Positions 26,186-38,189 of a stretch of DNA of 64,000 bases are shown one piece after another; position 1 is the first letter of the stretch, and every line of letters begins with the position of its first letter. The notes beneath the pieces are model-generated. The model was given only the letters and a program-made list of their open reading frames with translations, was not told where the DNA came from and made no database searches. A program made the translations under genes and the position numbers. The stretch comes from Desmodesmus armatus (lineage: Eukaryota; Chlorophyta; Chlorophyceae; Sphaeropleales; Scenedesmaceae): positions 62,001-126,000 of the forward strand of contig VIIQ02000759.1 of assembly GCA_007449985.2 (NCBI GenBank), read 5' to 3'.

Positions 26186-29055
26186 ATGGCACCTCTGCAG
26201 CTGCACGATGGTGCGAGACCAGGGTATGCATCTCACATATGTACCGACCACGAGCGTGAAAAGTGGTGGCTACATCGTCGCATACACGCCAGTCACACTG
26301 TACAGTGTGTTACTTTACCCAGGGCTCAAGGTCAGGATTTAACACAGCAACATTTATGTAGGCGCTTGTTATCTCCAAGAGTACAACCAAAACATTGTCC
26401 TCGCCTTTTGCGTCAACCCGAAACCAACTCTACTGTATTCCGAAGCTCTTTGTCCGCTACAAGTTTCCCGGCAGTTTCGGCATTAGCAGTTCCAGGCAGA
26501 TTCTTTGACTCACCTTCAGGGCAGGCTTTGAAGATGCTTCCTGCTTACAATTCGGGGTCCAGCCTGCTCACGGCTCGGCGGAATGTCGGTGAGCATCCTT
26601 GGATTGTTTCACCACAACACTGTGCTCGTTGTAACAAGCAGCCAGCGCACTGTTTGGTTTTTTGTTTCGTAAGCACTGCGATGTGGCATGCTGCGATACA
26701 CAGCTTGCACAGTCCTGCTGCTCTGTGCACATCCTATGATGTAGCTACCTGTCCTCCAGCTCATGGCCGCTGTCTATCACTCAACGATGCACCGTCAACG
26801 CACTGAAATGAGAAAAACAATACAGTAGCCGTCTCCTTTGCCGCTGTTCAGATGCCTGACTGCAAGGAGTCTTACTGTGTCTCTCTGCTGCTGCAGGTGT
26901 TGCATCCAGCAGTAGACCGCTTGGCCCTCCTGTGGTGCCCCAACGCCACACATACCGGCGCAGCAGACTCGCAGAGGTCTCAAATGTGAGTTTGTGTGCG
27001 TGTTTATGTGCTGCAGCACTAGTTGTCGTAAACTTGCACAGCTGGGTACAAACAGCATGACTAAGGGCCTGCAACCCCCAAACAGCAGCTGCAACACTCG
27101 GACACAGCCATGCTGCTGTCAATGAGCCGATACTATTGTTTCAAAACGTTGATGCCGCACGGAGAAGCCTTGAACACCAAAGAAGCCTTATTCCCGGGGT
27201 ATCTTGCAGTGCACAGCAGAAGCATATTCCATCTTTTGTCTCAACCCACCTCAATCCTTGCACTTCAAGCAAAGTTTGCTCACATACTGTTCTGCAACCC
27301 ACCAAACTCCCACCCCTTGTCCCTCTTTGTACACAGGCGGCATCTGCAGCCACAATCATCTATCCTGACAGCACAATCACCATCACCCGGCCCCAGCCCC
27401 CACCACAGTCCACCAGCAGCAGCAATGGCAGCAGCAGCAACATTGGTGATACTGCCAGCAGCAGCACAGTCACATACAATATGTGCAGGGCCAAGGGCAG
27501 TGGGTGTGTTGCCTTCATCCCGATCGTCAGCACCCCAAGCGCTTGCAGCAGCAGCAGCGCTGATGGTATCAGCAGCGCCCCAGCTCCTGCCACAAGCAAC
27601 AGCGCCAGCAGCAGCAATGCTGACACACAGACTGCCAGCAGAGCACAGCCTACCCTTAGCAGCACCTGCAGCAGCTCCAGCAGCGACGGCAGCAGCTCCA
27701 GCAGCGGTGACACATACATTGCCAGCAGCACCCCTGCTTCTGCCTCCATCAGCACCCACAGCAGCGCTCTCAGCTGCAGCTCCAGCAGCAGCAGCAGCGG
27801 CGGCGAGCAGGTCATTCCAGTGACTGTTGCACAGCTGCCAAGCCTGCTAGAGCAGTTTGGGGCTGAGAACCTCAACGTGAGGTACACGCCCCTGCGGTTC
27901 ACAGCGCGCCCTGACCCCAAGAGCAAGGTTATGTGCTGCTACACGTCAGTGCAGCACTATGGCAGCAGTGTGGAGCTTCAGGTGGACTTTGATGGAGGGG
28001 TCGACTTCAGGAAGCATGTGCGGGAGATGCAGCAACAGGCAGAGTCACCGGTAAGTACGGCACAGTGGTGCCTGGGAGAGGGGTCACCAACTGGAGGTGG
28101 TGCAGTGTGCAGAAGCACCAGTGGGCGTAGTGGGGTGGGGGTGGGGACATTATTACGTTAAGGGGCCACTTGATTAGACCACAGACGCACGTGCAAATGT
28201 TTACGCATGTGCGTGGTTGCACCCACGTGCACCCATATACACACGCTCCTGCAGTGGATCCCACCGGCCGGCATGCTCGTGCATGTATGCATGCGGCATG
28301 CAAGCACACCCACTCACGCATGCTGATGCACACATGTGAATGCACACATCCCTACCACCCACACCTGCTGTACTTAACGCTTGCCTGTTTCTCTGTGCCT
28401 ATGTCTTGCTTCTGTGTAGGATTACGCTGCAGCGATGCGCCATCGTGCTGCTGCCGACCGTCGCCGCACGGCCCGTGTCATTCTTGCAAAGCGTGATGCC
28501 ATCGCACTTCGTCAGGCTGCTGCCGCTGCTGCTGCCACGGCCCAGAAAAGCAGCATGTGCAGCACCCTCATTGCACCACAGCAGGAGCAGCAGCAGCAGG
28601 GGCACGGTGCAGCTGCTGCACATACAGCTTCCAAGTCAAGCAGCAGCCCTGCCAGCAGCCACAGCAGCGGCACGGTTGGTGCTGCAGCAGCAGCTGCCAC
28701 CACACCCAAGGCAGCCGCAGTCACTGCAGCCGCTGGAGCAGCTGCTGCTGGCGCAGACACGGCAGCCAACCTAGCACCAGCAGGCGGGGCGCTGAATACA
28801 GCGGGAAGCACAACCGTTGTGCTAGCGGTTGGCAGCACTGCATCCAACATCGTCCCCTTCCGCAGCAGCAGCAGTAGAAGCAGCAGCAGCACCCCTGCCG
28901 GCAGCATCACCAGCAGCAGGCCAGTGCGCAGGATGAGGGGCACTGCATCGCATGCACAGCGTGCCGAGCAGATTGCAGCACTGGTTGCGGCCGCTCACGC
29001 CAAGAGCAGCAGCAGCAGCCTGGTTTCCGCCAGCAGCGGCAGCGTGGCAGCCTAG
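26186..29055 (+). CDS. Low-complexity protein of unknown function, 521 or 613 aa
   Basis: Exons: 26186-26223, 26500-26588, 26897-26985, 27337-28050, 28420-29055, totalling 1566 nt in frame. The first intron (276 nt) has no stop and is a multiple of three, so retaining it also works and gives 613 aa. The start context is good (CCAGCCATGG). The middle is a Ser-rich stretch of about 150 residues. Then comes a compact block likely to be folded (VTVAQLPSLLEQFGAENLNV, RYTPLRFTARPDPKSKVMCC, VELQVDFDGGVDFRKHVREM), continuing across the last intron into a basic helix (AAAMRHRAAADRRRTARVIL). The C-terminus is Ala/Ser-rich with RPVRRMRGT. I do not recognise the family. The basic segments and low complexity would suit a nuclear or nucleic-acid-associated protein, but this is only inference. 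Confidence 0.65.
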
Positions 29056-29182
29056 CCAACCAGCACACGCAGCAAGGCCGCTGCTGCTGCAGCAGCAGCA
29101 GCACCTGGCGCTCCAGGTGGTACAGGCGCAGCAGCAGAAGCAGCCATCACACTCAGGCTGATGTGTGTAGCTTTCACGCAGT

Positions 29183-29485
29183 TTGCTCACCGGACATGAC
29201 GATCCCTTTCGCGGCGCCGTTCAGTGGTACTGTTAGGCAGGCCTGAAGGGGGCTGAGGGGTTTGCTGCTGTGGCACACTTACCAGCAGCATCCGGAGCTT
29301 TGGATGACCATGCGAGCTGCCAGACAGGCTGTCACGAGGTTGCACTCCGGACATGACGATCCCTTCTGCGGCGCCGTTCAGTGGTACTGCTTGGCAGGCC
29401 TGAAGGGGTTGAAGGGTTTGCTGCTGTGACATACCCAGCAGCATCCGGAGTGTGGGGTACCCATGCGAGCTGTCGCATATGCATG
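29183..29485. repeat. Two-copy direct repeat of about 157 bp
   Basis: CGGACATGACGATCCCTT starts at 29191 and again at 29348. The copies remain alignable through GCGGCGCCGTTCAGTGGTAC and CAGCAGCATCCGGAG, with scattered substitutions and small indels. It lies just downstream of the 26186 gene's stop codon. Confidence 0.85.
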
Positions 29486-29582
29486 TGAGCTTCGTCCTGG
29501 TGGCCCCGCCTGAGGTGGTGATAGCTTTTTTAACAGCGTCAGTGTGTGCATGTGTGTGTCTTTGTTGTTGCTTGGCCGCCAA

Positions 29583-29602
29583 GTGTGTGTGTGTGTGTGT
29601 GT
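29583..29602. repeat. (GT)n microsatellite
   Basis: About ten GT units lie between two copies of GTCTTTGTTGTTGCTT, so the run sits inside a small direct repeat. Confidence 0.85.
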
Positions 29603-30711
29603 CTTTGTTGTTGCTTTGGCAGTGTGAGAGCAACGATTAGCTGCAGCACGGAAACGTTGTGAGCACTTTGTGTCCATGTGGCACGTTGATAGTGAGCGGG
29701 GGGCCCTGGGCAAGCAGGCCTGCTATGTGCCCCGAGGGCAGTGTCGAGTGATTCTGATTGGCATACAACCCATGCTGACTTGGGAGCAATTATGGTGGAC
29801 TATGGGTGTCCGCATCTTGAGGGGTAGGGAGTGCGCATTGGTATGTCTTTGAGTCCCAGTAAGCATAGGGGGTCTGTGTGATTCTCTGTGATTTGAGATT
29901 CAGTCTGCGCTGCAGCTGGGGCAGTGACAAATGACTGTGGTGCTGTGATGTGTTGGCTGCAGTACAGAATTGCTTGCATGCCTTTGTGATCTACGTGTTG
30001 TTGTCAGTCGTAGTTCTGCATGTCCTTGTGTGTGCACCATGCATGTTTCATAGGCCCGGTTCACCTTTGAACTTGCTGATTGTTTTGCTTTATTCCTTTT
30101 CAATTTCTTGAGGGGCACCACAATTGATTCCTTGTAACAACTGCACTGCTGCCAGGACCATGGGTTTCCGGAGGATGCAGATGCCAGCCATGTAGCGAGT
30201 CTGCCTCCTTCTGATCAACCCCTCTTGCAAGCTTTGCATGTGGATGCCAACGGGTGTTGCCAGTGTCATCATCCCACGCTGTCAGCACTCTCACTCAGTT
30301 GGCCTTATATGCTGCAAGGCATGCATGTCATGTGTCAGTTGCTCTGGTATTGTTCCTTGTAGTGCTTTGTGTTGTACCTCAGCAGGCTGCAGCTGTTCTT
30401 GTCGCCGTTTCACAGCTGAGTGGTTGCAAGAATGCACAGGTGTCATGGATTGACTGTTGGAGCTGTGTCACAGCTGTCACCTGACAGTGCACCTGCAGTA
30501 GTACAGACCTTGGAAGGCCGTCTGTTCAGTCACTGAGTGAGGGGCTGATCACACCCTCTGCCCGCTACTGTGTAGTACGGACTAGTCTGAGTTAACAGTT
30601 CTTGCAAACTGCGTGCGTTACATCCAGACTTCTAAGTAATGGCAGCAGTACAACATGCCCTCCTTTGGGAGCTCCCCTCTGATCATCTGGGAGGTTCATG
30701 CATGGCCACTT

Positions 30712-30731
30712 GTACTGTACTAGTACAGTAC
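30712..30731. repeat. Perfect 20-bp palindrome GTACTGTACT/AGTACAGTAC
   Basis: The two ten-base halves are exact reverse complements. Shorter GTACTGTAC words also occur near 10850 and 13810 in introns. No function is assigned. Confidence 0.9.
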
Positions 30732-31124
30732 TGTACAGTCTGAACATCCGGTACAAGGAGTCTGGTGGAAAGCACGCCAATACCGGAATATGATAAGATT
30801 TAGCAGGTCAGGTGATGTAGCTGATCTTTTCTCCTGTAAAAGCCTGGTTTACTTTATGACCTCAACCGTCGAAACCAACACCTAAACTTGTGCCTGTCAG
30901 AACCGTTTTCGCAGGACACTATCAGCACACACGTGAGTGGGCATACTGCACTTTCGACATTTGACCACTCTCATATCAGCAAAGCAACGCTGCTGAAGAG
31001 CCACTCCGCTCCAGAATTGGCCCTGTCCCTTTCCATGCCCAGACGCCAGCATATCCCTTAAAATGCTGGCTTAAGAAAGGTCAAAACGTGGTACAGGAGC
31101 AGGACAGCACGAGCGCATTCCCGC

Positions 31125-34100
31125 ATGATGTCGGTAATTACTGTGCTGGCGGTGATGGTGAGAGGCCCTTTCACGGCATAGCCGTTCCAGTGCTGTTCAT
31201 CAAGTTGCTAAGTGCGGTACTTTATATATGTGCAATGTGCTGCAGGTCTTCACCGCTGGGTTCATCAACACCGCCACAGCAGCAGACAGCTGTGACAGGT
31301 ACACAGACAGCACTCAAAAGTCCCTCTGCACCCAGCTGCTTGCCAAGCTGCAGCAGAACGTCCCAATTCAAGGAATGTCGTCAGAGCACCAGGCCAGCAT
31401 GCAGTACTCGTACAACAACAGGCACGGGCATGAGGAACAGCGTGAGCCCTGGTACAACCATGGCCCTGCAGAGGACAGACCCAGCTACGTATACCGCAGG
31501 CATCATGAGGAGCACCACTACAGACATGCTGAGGATGAAGCGCCCTACGGCTACCAGGATTCCTCCCAAAATGGTCTCCTGAGCCCCTACCCCCATGGAC
31601 CCCACCATCCTCCCACTCTCAGCATTCCCCTTTACACTGCTGTCGACAACTTCATGGCCGTATTCCTGACACCCAAGGCCAGCAGTGTCAACAAGACAGG
31701 GCGGCTGACACAGGACGACTTTGACAACTGGAGAAAGCAACTGAGAACTTATCAATGATGAGAATCACTGTTACTCTGCTATGCTGTGGCACAGCATGGG
31801 TTAGGCATAGCATGGGCGTAGTTGGCAGAAAGGGTTTGGGGGGGTTGGGGGGGGGGGGGGGGCGAGCAGCTGCAGCCCCAAGAGCAGCTGTAGCAGCCGT
31901 GCTGATGAATGTCGCATGCATGCATATTGGTCTTGTCATTCAGAGGGTGTCACCGTGGGGCAGTGAATGCAGGCACCGAGTGCTGCAGCAGCAACTGCAG
32001 GCCTGCACCCCTGCATGCACACAGAGATGGCGCCATCTGTGATTGAATCAGTGTCCCCCGGCAAGCGCTTCCTATGTTGCTACTGCTACGGCTGACTATC
32101 CACCATTGCAAACACACTTGCGCAGGCGTCGTCCTGCAGAATGGTTTCAAGGTCAGCGATTTGAACATCACGGACGTTTATGGGGGCATCACTCCCAAGA
32201 GCCTGCGAGTTTTCCGGGTAGGTGATGTTGCTTCAAACACCTGTTTGTGTGGCGTGCCATGCAGTGACTTGTTGTGCGCGGTGCACAGCCGACCTGGAAT
32301 ACACAAGAGAGTCTTCGTTGCGAGTGATTGCATCCAGCTGGTGTGATCTACACCACTTCTTCTGACACTGCTAAAGAGCCCAAAACTTTGTTGGGAGCTG
32401 GAGCGGCTCAACAGTGGGGTTTTCCACAGTCAGCCCAACCCGGGGTCCCATGCTCAGCTTTGACTAGCAAACAGCGTAAGCTTCCCCATGCAGCCGTCAG
32501 CACCTCGCTGTGTGCCATGCAGTCCTGACTGACTGATGCCATTGTTCTTGCAGGACTTTGAGTGCCAAGCTCCTGTCACTTTTGACATTGAAGGGCCACT
32601 TACAAATCCCACATCACTGATCGTGCGTTGTAATATGGTGCGTGGTGATGTCAGCAGCTGTGATTTCAACTGCTTACACTGTTCCTGGCAGGGGAAAACC
32701 CGCCAGAAATTGATAGTACAGCAAATAGCAGAGACACACTGCATGCACCACGCAGCTTTACCATATCAGCTGAGGCTTCTACAAGGCGTGCATCCTTGCA
32801 TGGTTGCCTTCCTTGTCAATCCTGCAATCACTAGTTCAACTTCATGCACTCTCGCAGGTACCCCTTGGTCAGGCACAGATCAGTGCTGGCGCACAATTTC
32901 CCTGGAACCAGGCCCTGGAGCAACCCTGGCACATCACAGTCCCAAACCCCACGCAGCTGTCCTACTTTGTCACCCCTCCCGAGGAGTTTTATTATTACCT
33001 TGTGACTGTGGGAAGCATGGAGTCACCGGTCGCCTTTGCTGGTAGCATTGTGCAACTGGTGCACACAACCCTGCTGGGAGAACCCTCAGAGTATGCCTTC
33101 AGAGTTTCAGCGACTGACTTTGACAATCAGTTCGACAAGGGAGCAAATCCCGTTCAGGGACCCTGTGACAGGCTCACAGGCGCAGCACAGCTGCGCTGCC
33201 AGCAACTGCACCGGCAGCTGCCACAGCACCCGGGCGGCCGAGTGGGCCCTTCCAACAACCGTGCTACCCTCACAGCCAGTGCTCCGACCCCTGCTGCCGG
33301 TGCTGCTGCGATCCTGTTCACCAACGAGGGAGCTGCACCGCAACACGTCTTCGGTCGTCGTCATGATGACATATATCACCACGACCTGATGCGTCCAACC
33401 GTGACGATGCTCCAACCGGTCAGAGCATCTCGCTGATCCCGCAGACATCCACAACGATGCGTATCGATCTGACTGCACTCGACGACGCCATCAGCGCAAC
33501 AGGCAACCTCACACAAGCAAACTTCGCCGAGGATTCCTGTGAGTTGCACTACCTCATGCTCTGTACGGAAGTGTGACAGCGGCTGCGTACAGATCGTTGT
33601 CTTTGTGCGTTGTTGACCGCGAGATTTTGTGGAGCCTGCTGGCGTGCTTGTGCTTGCCACATAGGAAGGCAAACCTGTACAACAGTACTGTTGTCACTAG
33701 TGACCCCCCCTCCTTGTTCAAGTGTGACCCTTACCTTCATGCCACAATGCGCTTTGCCGTCGCTGCTGCTCACGCTGCTGCCCAGCTGTCACCATCGTGC
33801 GCGAAGTGTCCCTCAGTGATACATTCCAGGGCGCGGGCGATACTGGTATATATGTTGCTCAGGTACTTTGCTCAGGGCTTACTTCAGGCATGCTGGCGCA
33901 ACAAGTGCTACTAGCACGTGCACTAGCACTGAAGCACTGATCAGGCTTCAGGCACATATTGCAGGGCTCGCTGCTATGATGCCCACATGGTATGTCCGAC
34001 ATATACTGAGTATAGCAGCTGCATGGGCGAACATGGCAGCCACCTCACTTCAGTGCTCATGACCTGATCAGTTTTGCATCAACAACGCAGTTCAAAGGGT

Positions 34101-34841
34101 GGTATCCTTTTAACTGTGAAATTGTGTCTGTGCTTTGCTTGTGTGCTGCAGATATTTGGGTGTGTCGGTCCTGTCAAGTACTTCTTTTCTGGACCTGTTG
34201 GTGATCCCGACCCGTTCGTGGACTACGTCCGTGTCCAGTGCACACAGGCGAGGCGGACGGACAGCAGCGCTTGCACACATCATGACCGGTGCTTTTGAGC
34301 ACCCGCTTTGCACTGACTGCTTGGCTGTGGTAGGAGGTGGCCCTGCTGCTTGCTGCTGGCCTTGACTGCATGTATGGTGAACGCTGACTGTGTGAGTCAC
34401 ACAGTGCACACCGCAGTGCCGCGGCGGTAAAGGGGTTCAACAAGTTTACTTAACTTTAAGTTGTCCTAACCTCTGCTGCGTCTTTCTGTAAACTGGATCT
34501 GCAGGAGGCTCAGTTGACAACCATCCTTGTTGGCCCCAAGGTTCCTTGGAAGCAAACTGAGGAGAAGGCTAACCAAATTCAGCTTTCACCGCCTTCAGTG
34601 GTGTACTACAACGCAGCAGCCCTTAATGAGCAAGACAAAGTTTGGCTAGCACAGGTTGGAAGTTTGAGGACGACACCGCCGCTCTCTCACAGGCAGCATT
34701 CAGGACTTCCTGATTGAAGCCCTGGCTGGCCAGCCCTCAGAGTTCGACCTTGACGCTTATGTACACCAATTCCGAATTCCCACGGTGGCACCATGCCAGC
34801 AGTGCGAGGAGTGCCAGGTGCCCGAGGAAAAGAAAGTGTAG
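31125..34841 (+). CDS. Predicted secreted protein with two homologous repeats, about 541 aa, ten exons
   Basis: Exons: 31125-31157, 31246-about 31684, 32126-32217, 32554-32637, 32858-33241, 33424-33538, 33786-33862, 34152-34247, 34505-34661, 34693-34841. Exon one and the start of exon two make a signal peptide (MMSVITVLAVM joined to VFTAGFINTATAA, then DSCDRY). The body is two copies of one module. Copy one contains DFECQAPVTFDIEGPL, SLIVRCNM, FPWNQ, VGS and GEPSEYAF. Copy two contains IFGCVGPVKYFFSGPV, YVRVQCTQ, VPWKQ, VGS and GQPSEFDL. It ends CQQCEECQVPEEKKV. A paired cysteine per module and the signal peptide suggest an extracellular beta-rich protein. I do not recognise the family. The intron after 34247 starts with GC. 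Two boundaries are unsure: the end of exon two (an open frame runs on to a stop at 31756-31758) and the 33241/33424 junction. Confidence 0.6.
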
Positions 34842-36629
34842 GATTGGGGGTTTGCTGTCCCAACTCCTTGGGTGTCCTCCCACTGGCTGTGATGGCAGGG
34901 GCACTGCTCCACAGATGATCTGCCAGATCAAAGTGTGAGGTATGCTGGGATGCCAGTGGCAGAAGCATCCTGCAAGCAGTGATGTGATGGCAGAAGCATC
35001 CTCGTCGCAAGTAGCATTTGGTCGCCGTGAGTTGGCGACTGGACAGGCGCAGGTGGTTTCCGCTGGTCGCATGAACTCCCAGTTGCTTGTGATTTGAGAT
35101 GTGTTTGGGTGGGACAGGAGCTTCAAATCACATCAAAGTTACACCTGTAGCTATGAAGCTCAAGAGCTTATGCCATAGCGATAGCATAGCTTATGCAGCA
35201 GCATCTGATGGCTGCTGTCATGGCTGTCTGCCGACTCTGTGTGTGTCACACAAGGGCAGGGGTGGCAGCCAACCAACATGGTGAGAACATGGCTACATGA
35301 TGCTGCCTTGCCATTCCCATTTCCTTTTGCGTGCGCGCCTGTGCACGGTGATTATATTGCACACATGCCAGGCGGTCATGCCTGTATGAGGCCTCTCCAA
35401 TGGGCATTTGCGCATCAGGTCGGTGCTGTTGTTGTGTGCTTATACTTTAAAGAGCGCTTACCCATCTGGTTCAGCGCCATGGCTGACCGTTTGGGGGTGC
35501 TTGTGGTGTAGTGCTGTTGCGTTGGCTTACTCAAGTTCTGTGATGCTGGTTGTCAAACGTCTGAGTCAGAAAGGCAGTGTCCAGCACTGCTGCAAACCAG
35601 CAACGCATGCAATGGTGCCGCCTGCTGGCGTCTTTTGTGTTGTTTGCTGTACTCTGCTTGAAGCATACTTATGACTACCATGCTGGCCACTGGCAGCTTG
35701 AGACGCCGCATGGCACAGTCCATCAAGAGCTGTCAAACTGTTGCCTGGCAAAGGCAACCAATGCCGCAAATATGTACTCAAGACATGTTCCTATGTGTTG
35801 GCAATTTTCTGGCTTGATTGCTGTGCCACAAGCCTGCTGTTGCATGGACTGTGCTTGATAGTGTGCTGGGGTGTGATGGCTGTCGTGCGCAATTAGCTGT
35901 CCCTACCGAGGAACATACACTGCACGGCAGTATTGAGCAGGGGTGAACCCTGACATAGGGTTTGTAGTAGTTATGATTGAATTGTGGTGCCCTTCATGTC
36001 AACACATTAGCAAGAGTGTCAGGCTGGTGTCACACAATCAGCATCCCTGAGTCCCTCACGTGTTCAAAATGCTGCGTTTGAAGCCTCAAGTCAAAACCAA
36101 GATTACCACAGATACATCGTTGCTTGCACTGACACTATCACTGTTACTGTCACATGTTTCTGGCCGTGCCAAAAAACCCCATAGAGAGCCAACGGGCTCC
36201 TGGTACCAGTGTTGTAAAACGCATCAGAGTGATACAAGACATGTGGTGCTGCTGCCCGCACCATGGTAGGAGAACTCATCAACCCAATCACTGCATGCTG
36301 CCTGCAGGATGCTAAAATTCAGACACACAAACCCCACCAGCAGCATACAATACAACCAGCAACTCTGTGCTGCCAACAACAGTCAGCCCCTTGGGAACAA
36401 ACCGCAACTCACCGGGGTAGCTCATACAAATTTTGCACCAATGTTCAACAACACACTGTGCAAACTGTACATCTACAGCGGTGGTTGATACATCGAGAAA
36501 GCAATATTGTCAAATGAACACTTCTGCACTTGCCTGGCCTTTGGTTGGCCACATTGGCAACTGGCCAGGCTGCAGTTGGCCAAACTCCCCTCACATCTTG
36601 CAACACATGCACAGCCAAGGCATTTTCTC
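34842..36629. other. Intergenic stretch between the secreted-protein gene and POLD4
   Basis: Two convergent genes end at its borders. No exon-like sequence is seen. A TGTAA on the plus strand at 36213-36217 is far from the upstream stop codon. The DNA is less GC-rich than the coding parts. Confidence 0.5.
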
Positions 36630-37700
36630 CTACACACGGCCGTCCCATATGTTCTTGTCCCACTGCTCGCCCTGCAGCTGCTGTAGCAAGGCCCTGACTT
36701 GTTGAGGAGGGTTGAGCCCAAACTTCTCTGCTCGCTGCCACCTGCACATGAAGGGGTGGAGCAACAGCACAAGGGGGTCCTGCATCATCCGTTGCATACA
36801 GACCTACAACCGCCAGCAATCTTTGTACAGGATGGAGAGGAGAAGGCTGCGTCTGGGGAGTCAGCATCATGCTTGTGACACTGACATGTGTCGGACATGT
36901 GACACACTACTTTCTTGTATCTGGCACCATGCGCACACCGCCTCTTCAAGAATGCCCTACGAAGAGTAGTCAACTGTCATGACTATCACGCAGCATGTGA
37001 TCAGATGTAGCCAAGCTGTGCACAAACGACCTGAAGGAGACATGCTGCCGACACCTGCTGTCACGCCCACTGCCGTTGCTTGCGCACCTTTCAAGCCGTG
37101 TCATGCCAGCGCATGGCCCGTATCTCGTATCAAGATCGAATTGCCTGAGTACACGCTCCTCTGCAGTTATGTCACCTGCATGACCAACAGCAGGAACACA
37201 CACGGACACATTGTACAGGGGGCAGCAGCAGCAGCAACACATATGCTCAAACACAGGCTTCGGCACCTGGAACAGACTGCTTGAGGTCCCCCACTGCCTG
37301 CCAAGCAAGCTATGAGTTAGGCATGATCCCATGCTATCATGCACCAGTGCAGTGTGATTGACTAGCAGTGCTGCTTGCCCACATCTCTGTATGAGATACT
37401 GTAGCTGAGAGCTCTGTTGCTGATACCCCAAGTGTAGCACTGGCGTGCGTGCTGGAACATAATCCATCGCGTAATTTATTGCATGAAGGTTTCAGAAATA
37501 TATTATCAAAACTAGGCAGTGCAGAGCATACTGCAGGGTATGCAGGGCTGTTTGTGGCACTCACTGTCTGTGGCGCCATCAGGAGTGACACCAGCGGGCA
37601 GCTCTGTGCTGCTGCCTTTGCCAAGGTCCCTCTTTCCACTGCTGCTGCGCTCTACACCTGTTTTGCGCTGCCTGAAGCTTTCTGTAATTCTCCCACTCAT
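36630..37700 (-). CDS. POLD4: DNA polymerase delta subunit 4 (POLD4/p12-like), 111 aa, three exons
   Basis: Exons (minus strand): 37700-37565, 37175-37088, 36741-36630, totalling 336 nt with matching phases. The protein begins MSGRITESFRQRKTG, a basic start containing an ITxSF element like the PCNA-interacting segment at the N-terminus of p12 proteins. The conserved core is LRQFDLDTRYGPCAGMTRLE, then RWQRAEKFGLNPPQQV, ending DKNIWDGRV. This matches the family order: FDLD..YGPC.G..R, then W.RA...GL.PP..V. Length is close to human p12 (107 aa). It is the smallest subunit of replicative DNA polymerase delta, stabilising the holoenzyme and helping bind PCNA in the nucleus. The first intron is the largest. 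The gene is divergent from PUS1, so both may use one promoter region. Confidence 0.85.
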
Positions 37701-38189
37701 GCTGGCTGACGCACCTGCTGCTGTGCTATCTGATGTGGCAGAGAAGGTACCCACAGAGCTGAATCAGCCACGAAAAGTCGCTTTTGGAAGCACGTAGCAA
37801 GTCCAGGTTGCCGACCACCACCGCAAATGCCAGGTGCGCTAGCTACTGCGATAAGTGGCGAAACCGTTCATGACAAACGTGTCACTATGCAAGAACCGGA
37901 TATGATGCCGCCATAACCTCCAGCGTTTAACTGTGTTTCACATATCACGCCTGGCACGGTTGCGGCAGCGGTTGAGCGCAGTCTACACACATTGCTGCTG
38001 CTGCTTCAACTCACATCAGCCGGGACAGCATTTGCTTGGCAGCTAGTAGCACACGGCACCTGTTGTGGTCCCTCTTGTCATCAAATAACGAAAATCAACG
38101 TCTCAGCCGGCAAATAAGTCAACAGCTATCCCCAACCCACCACCCATCCACCCTACTCGGGTGACCCCCACCCCCCATCCGCCCTAACC
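37701..38189. promoter_or_regulatory. Shared upstream region of divergent POLD4 and PUS1 genes
   Basis: The two start codons lie 489 bases apart on opposite strands. No exon fits between them. A C-rich stretch directly precedes the PUS1 ATG. No specific factor site is assigned. Confidence 0.5.

Larger units (their letters stand above)
29056..31124. other. Intergenic 2.1 kb stretch
   Basis: No gene is supported. It holds a two-copy tandem repeat (29183-29485), a (GT)n run at 29583-29602, a TGTAA at 30133-30137 that could end the 26186 gene only after a 1.1 kb 3' UTR, and a 20-bp palindrome at 30712-30731. The right end is the promoter of the 31125 gene. Confidence 0.5.

Noticed and set aside
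31125..34841. HAP2/GCS1 gamete fusogen
   Set aside because: A secreted, Cys-containing algal protein raised the idea, but neither the cysteine pattern nor a transmembrane segment fits, and the two-module structure is different.
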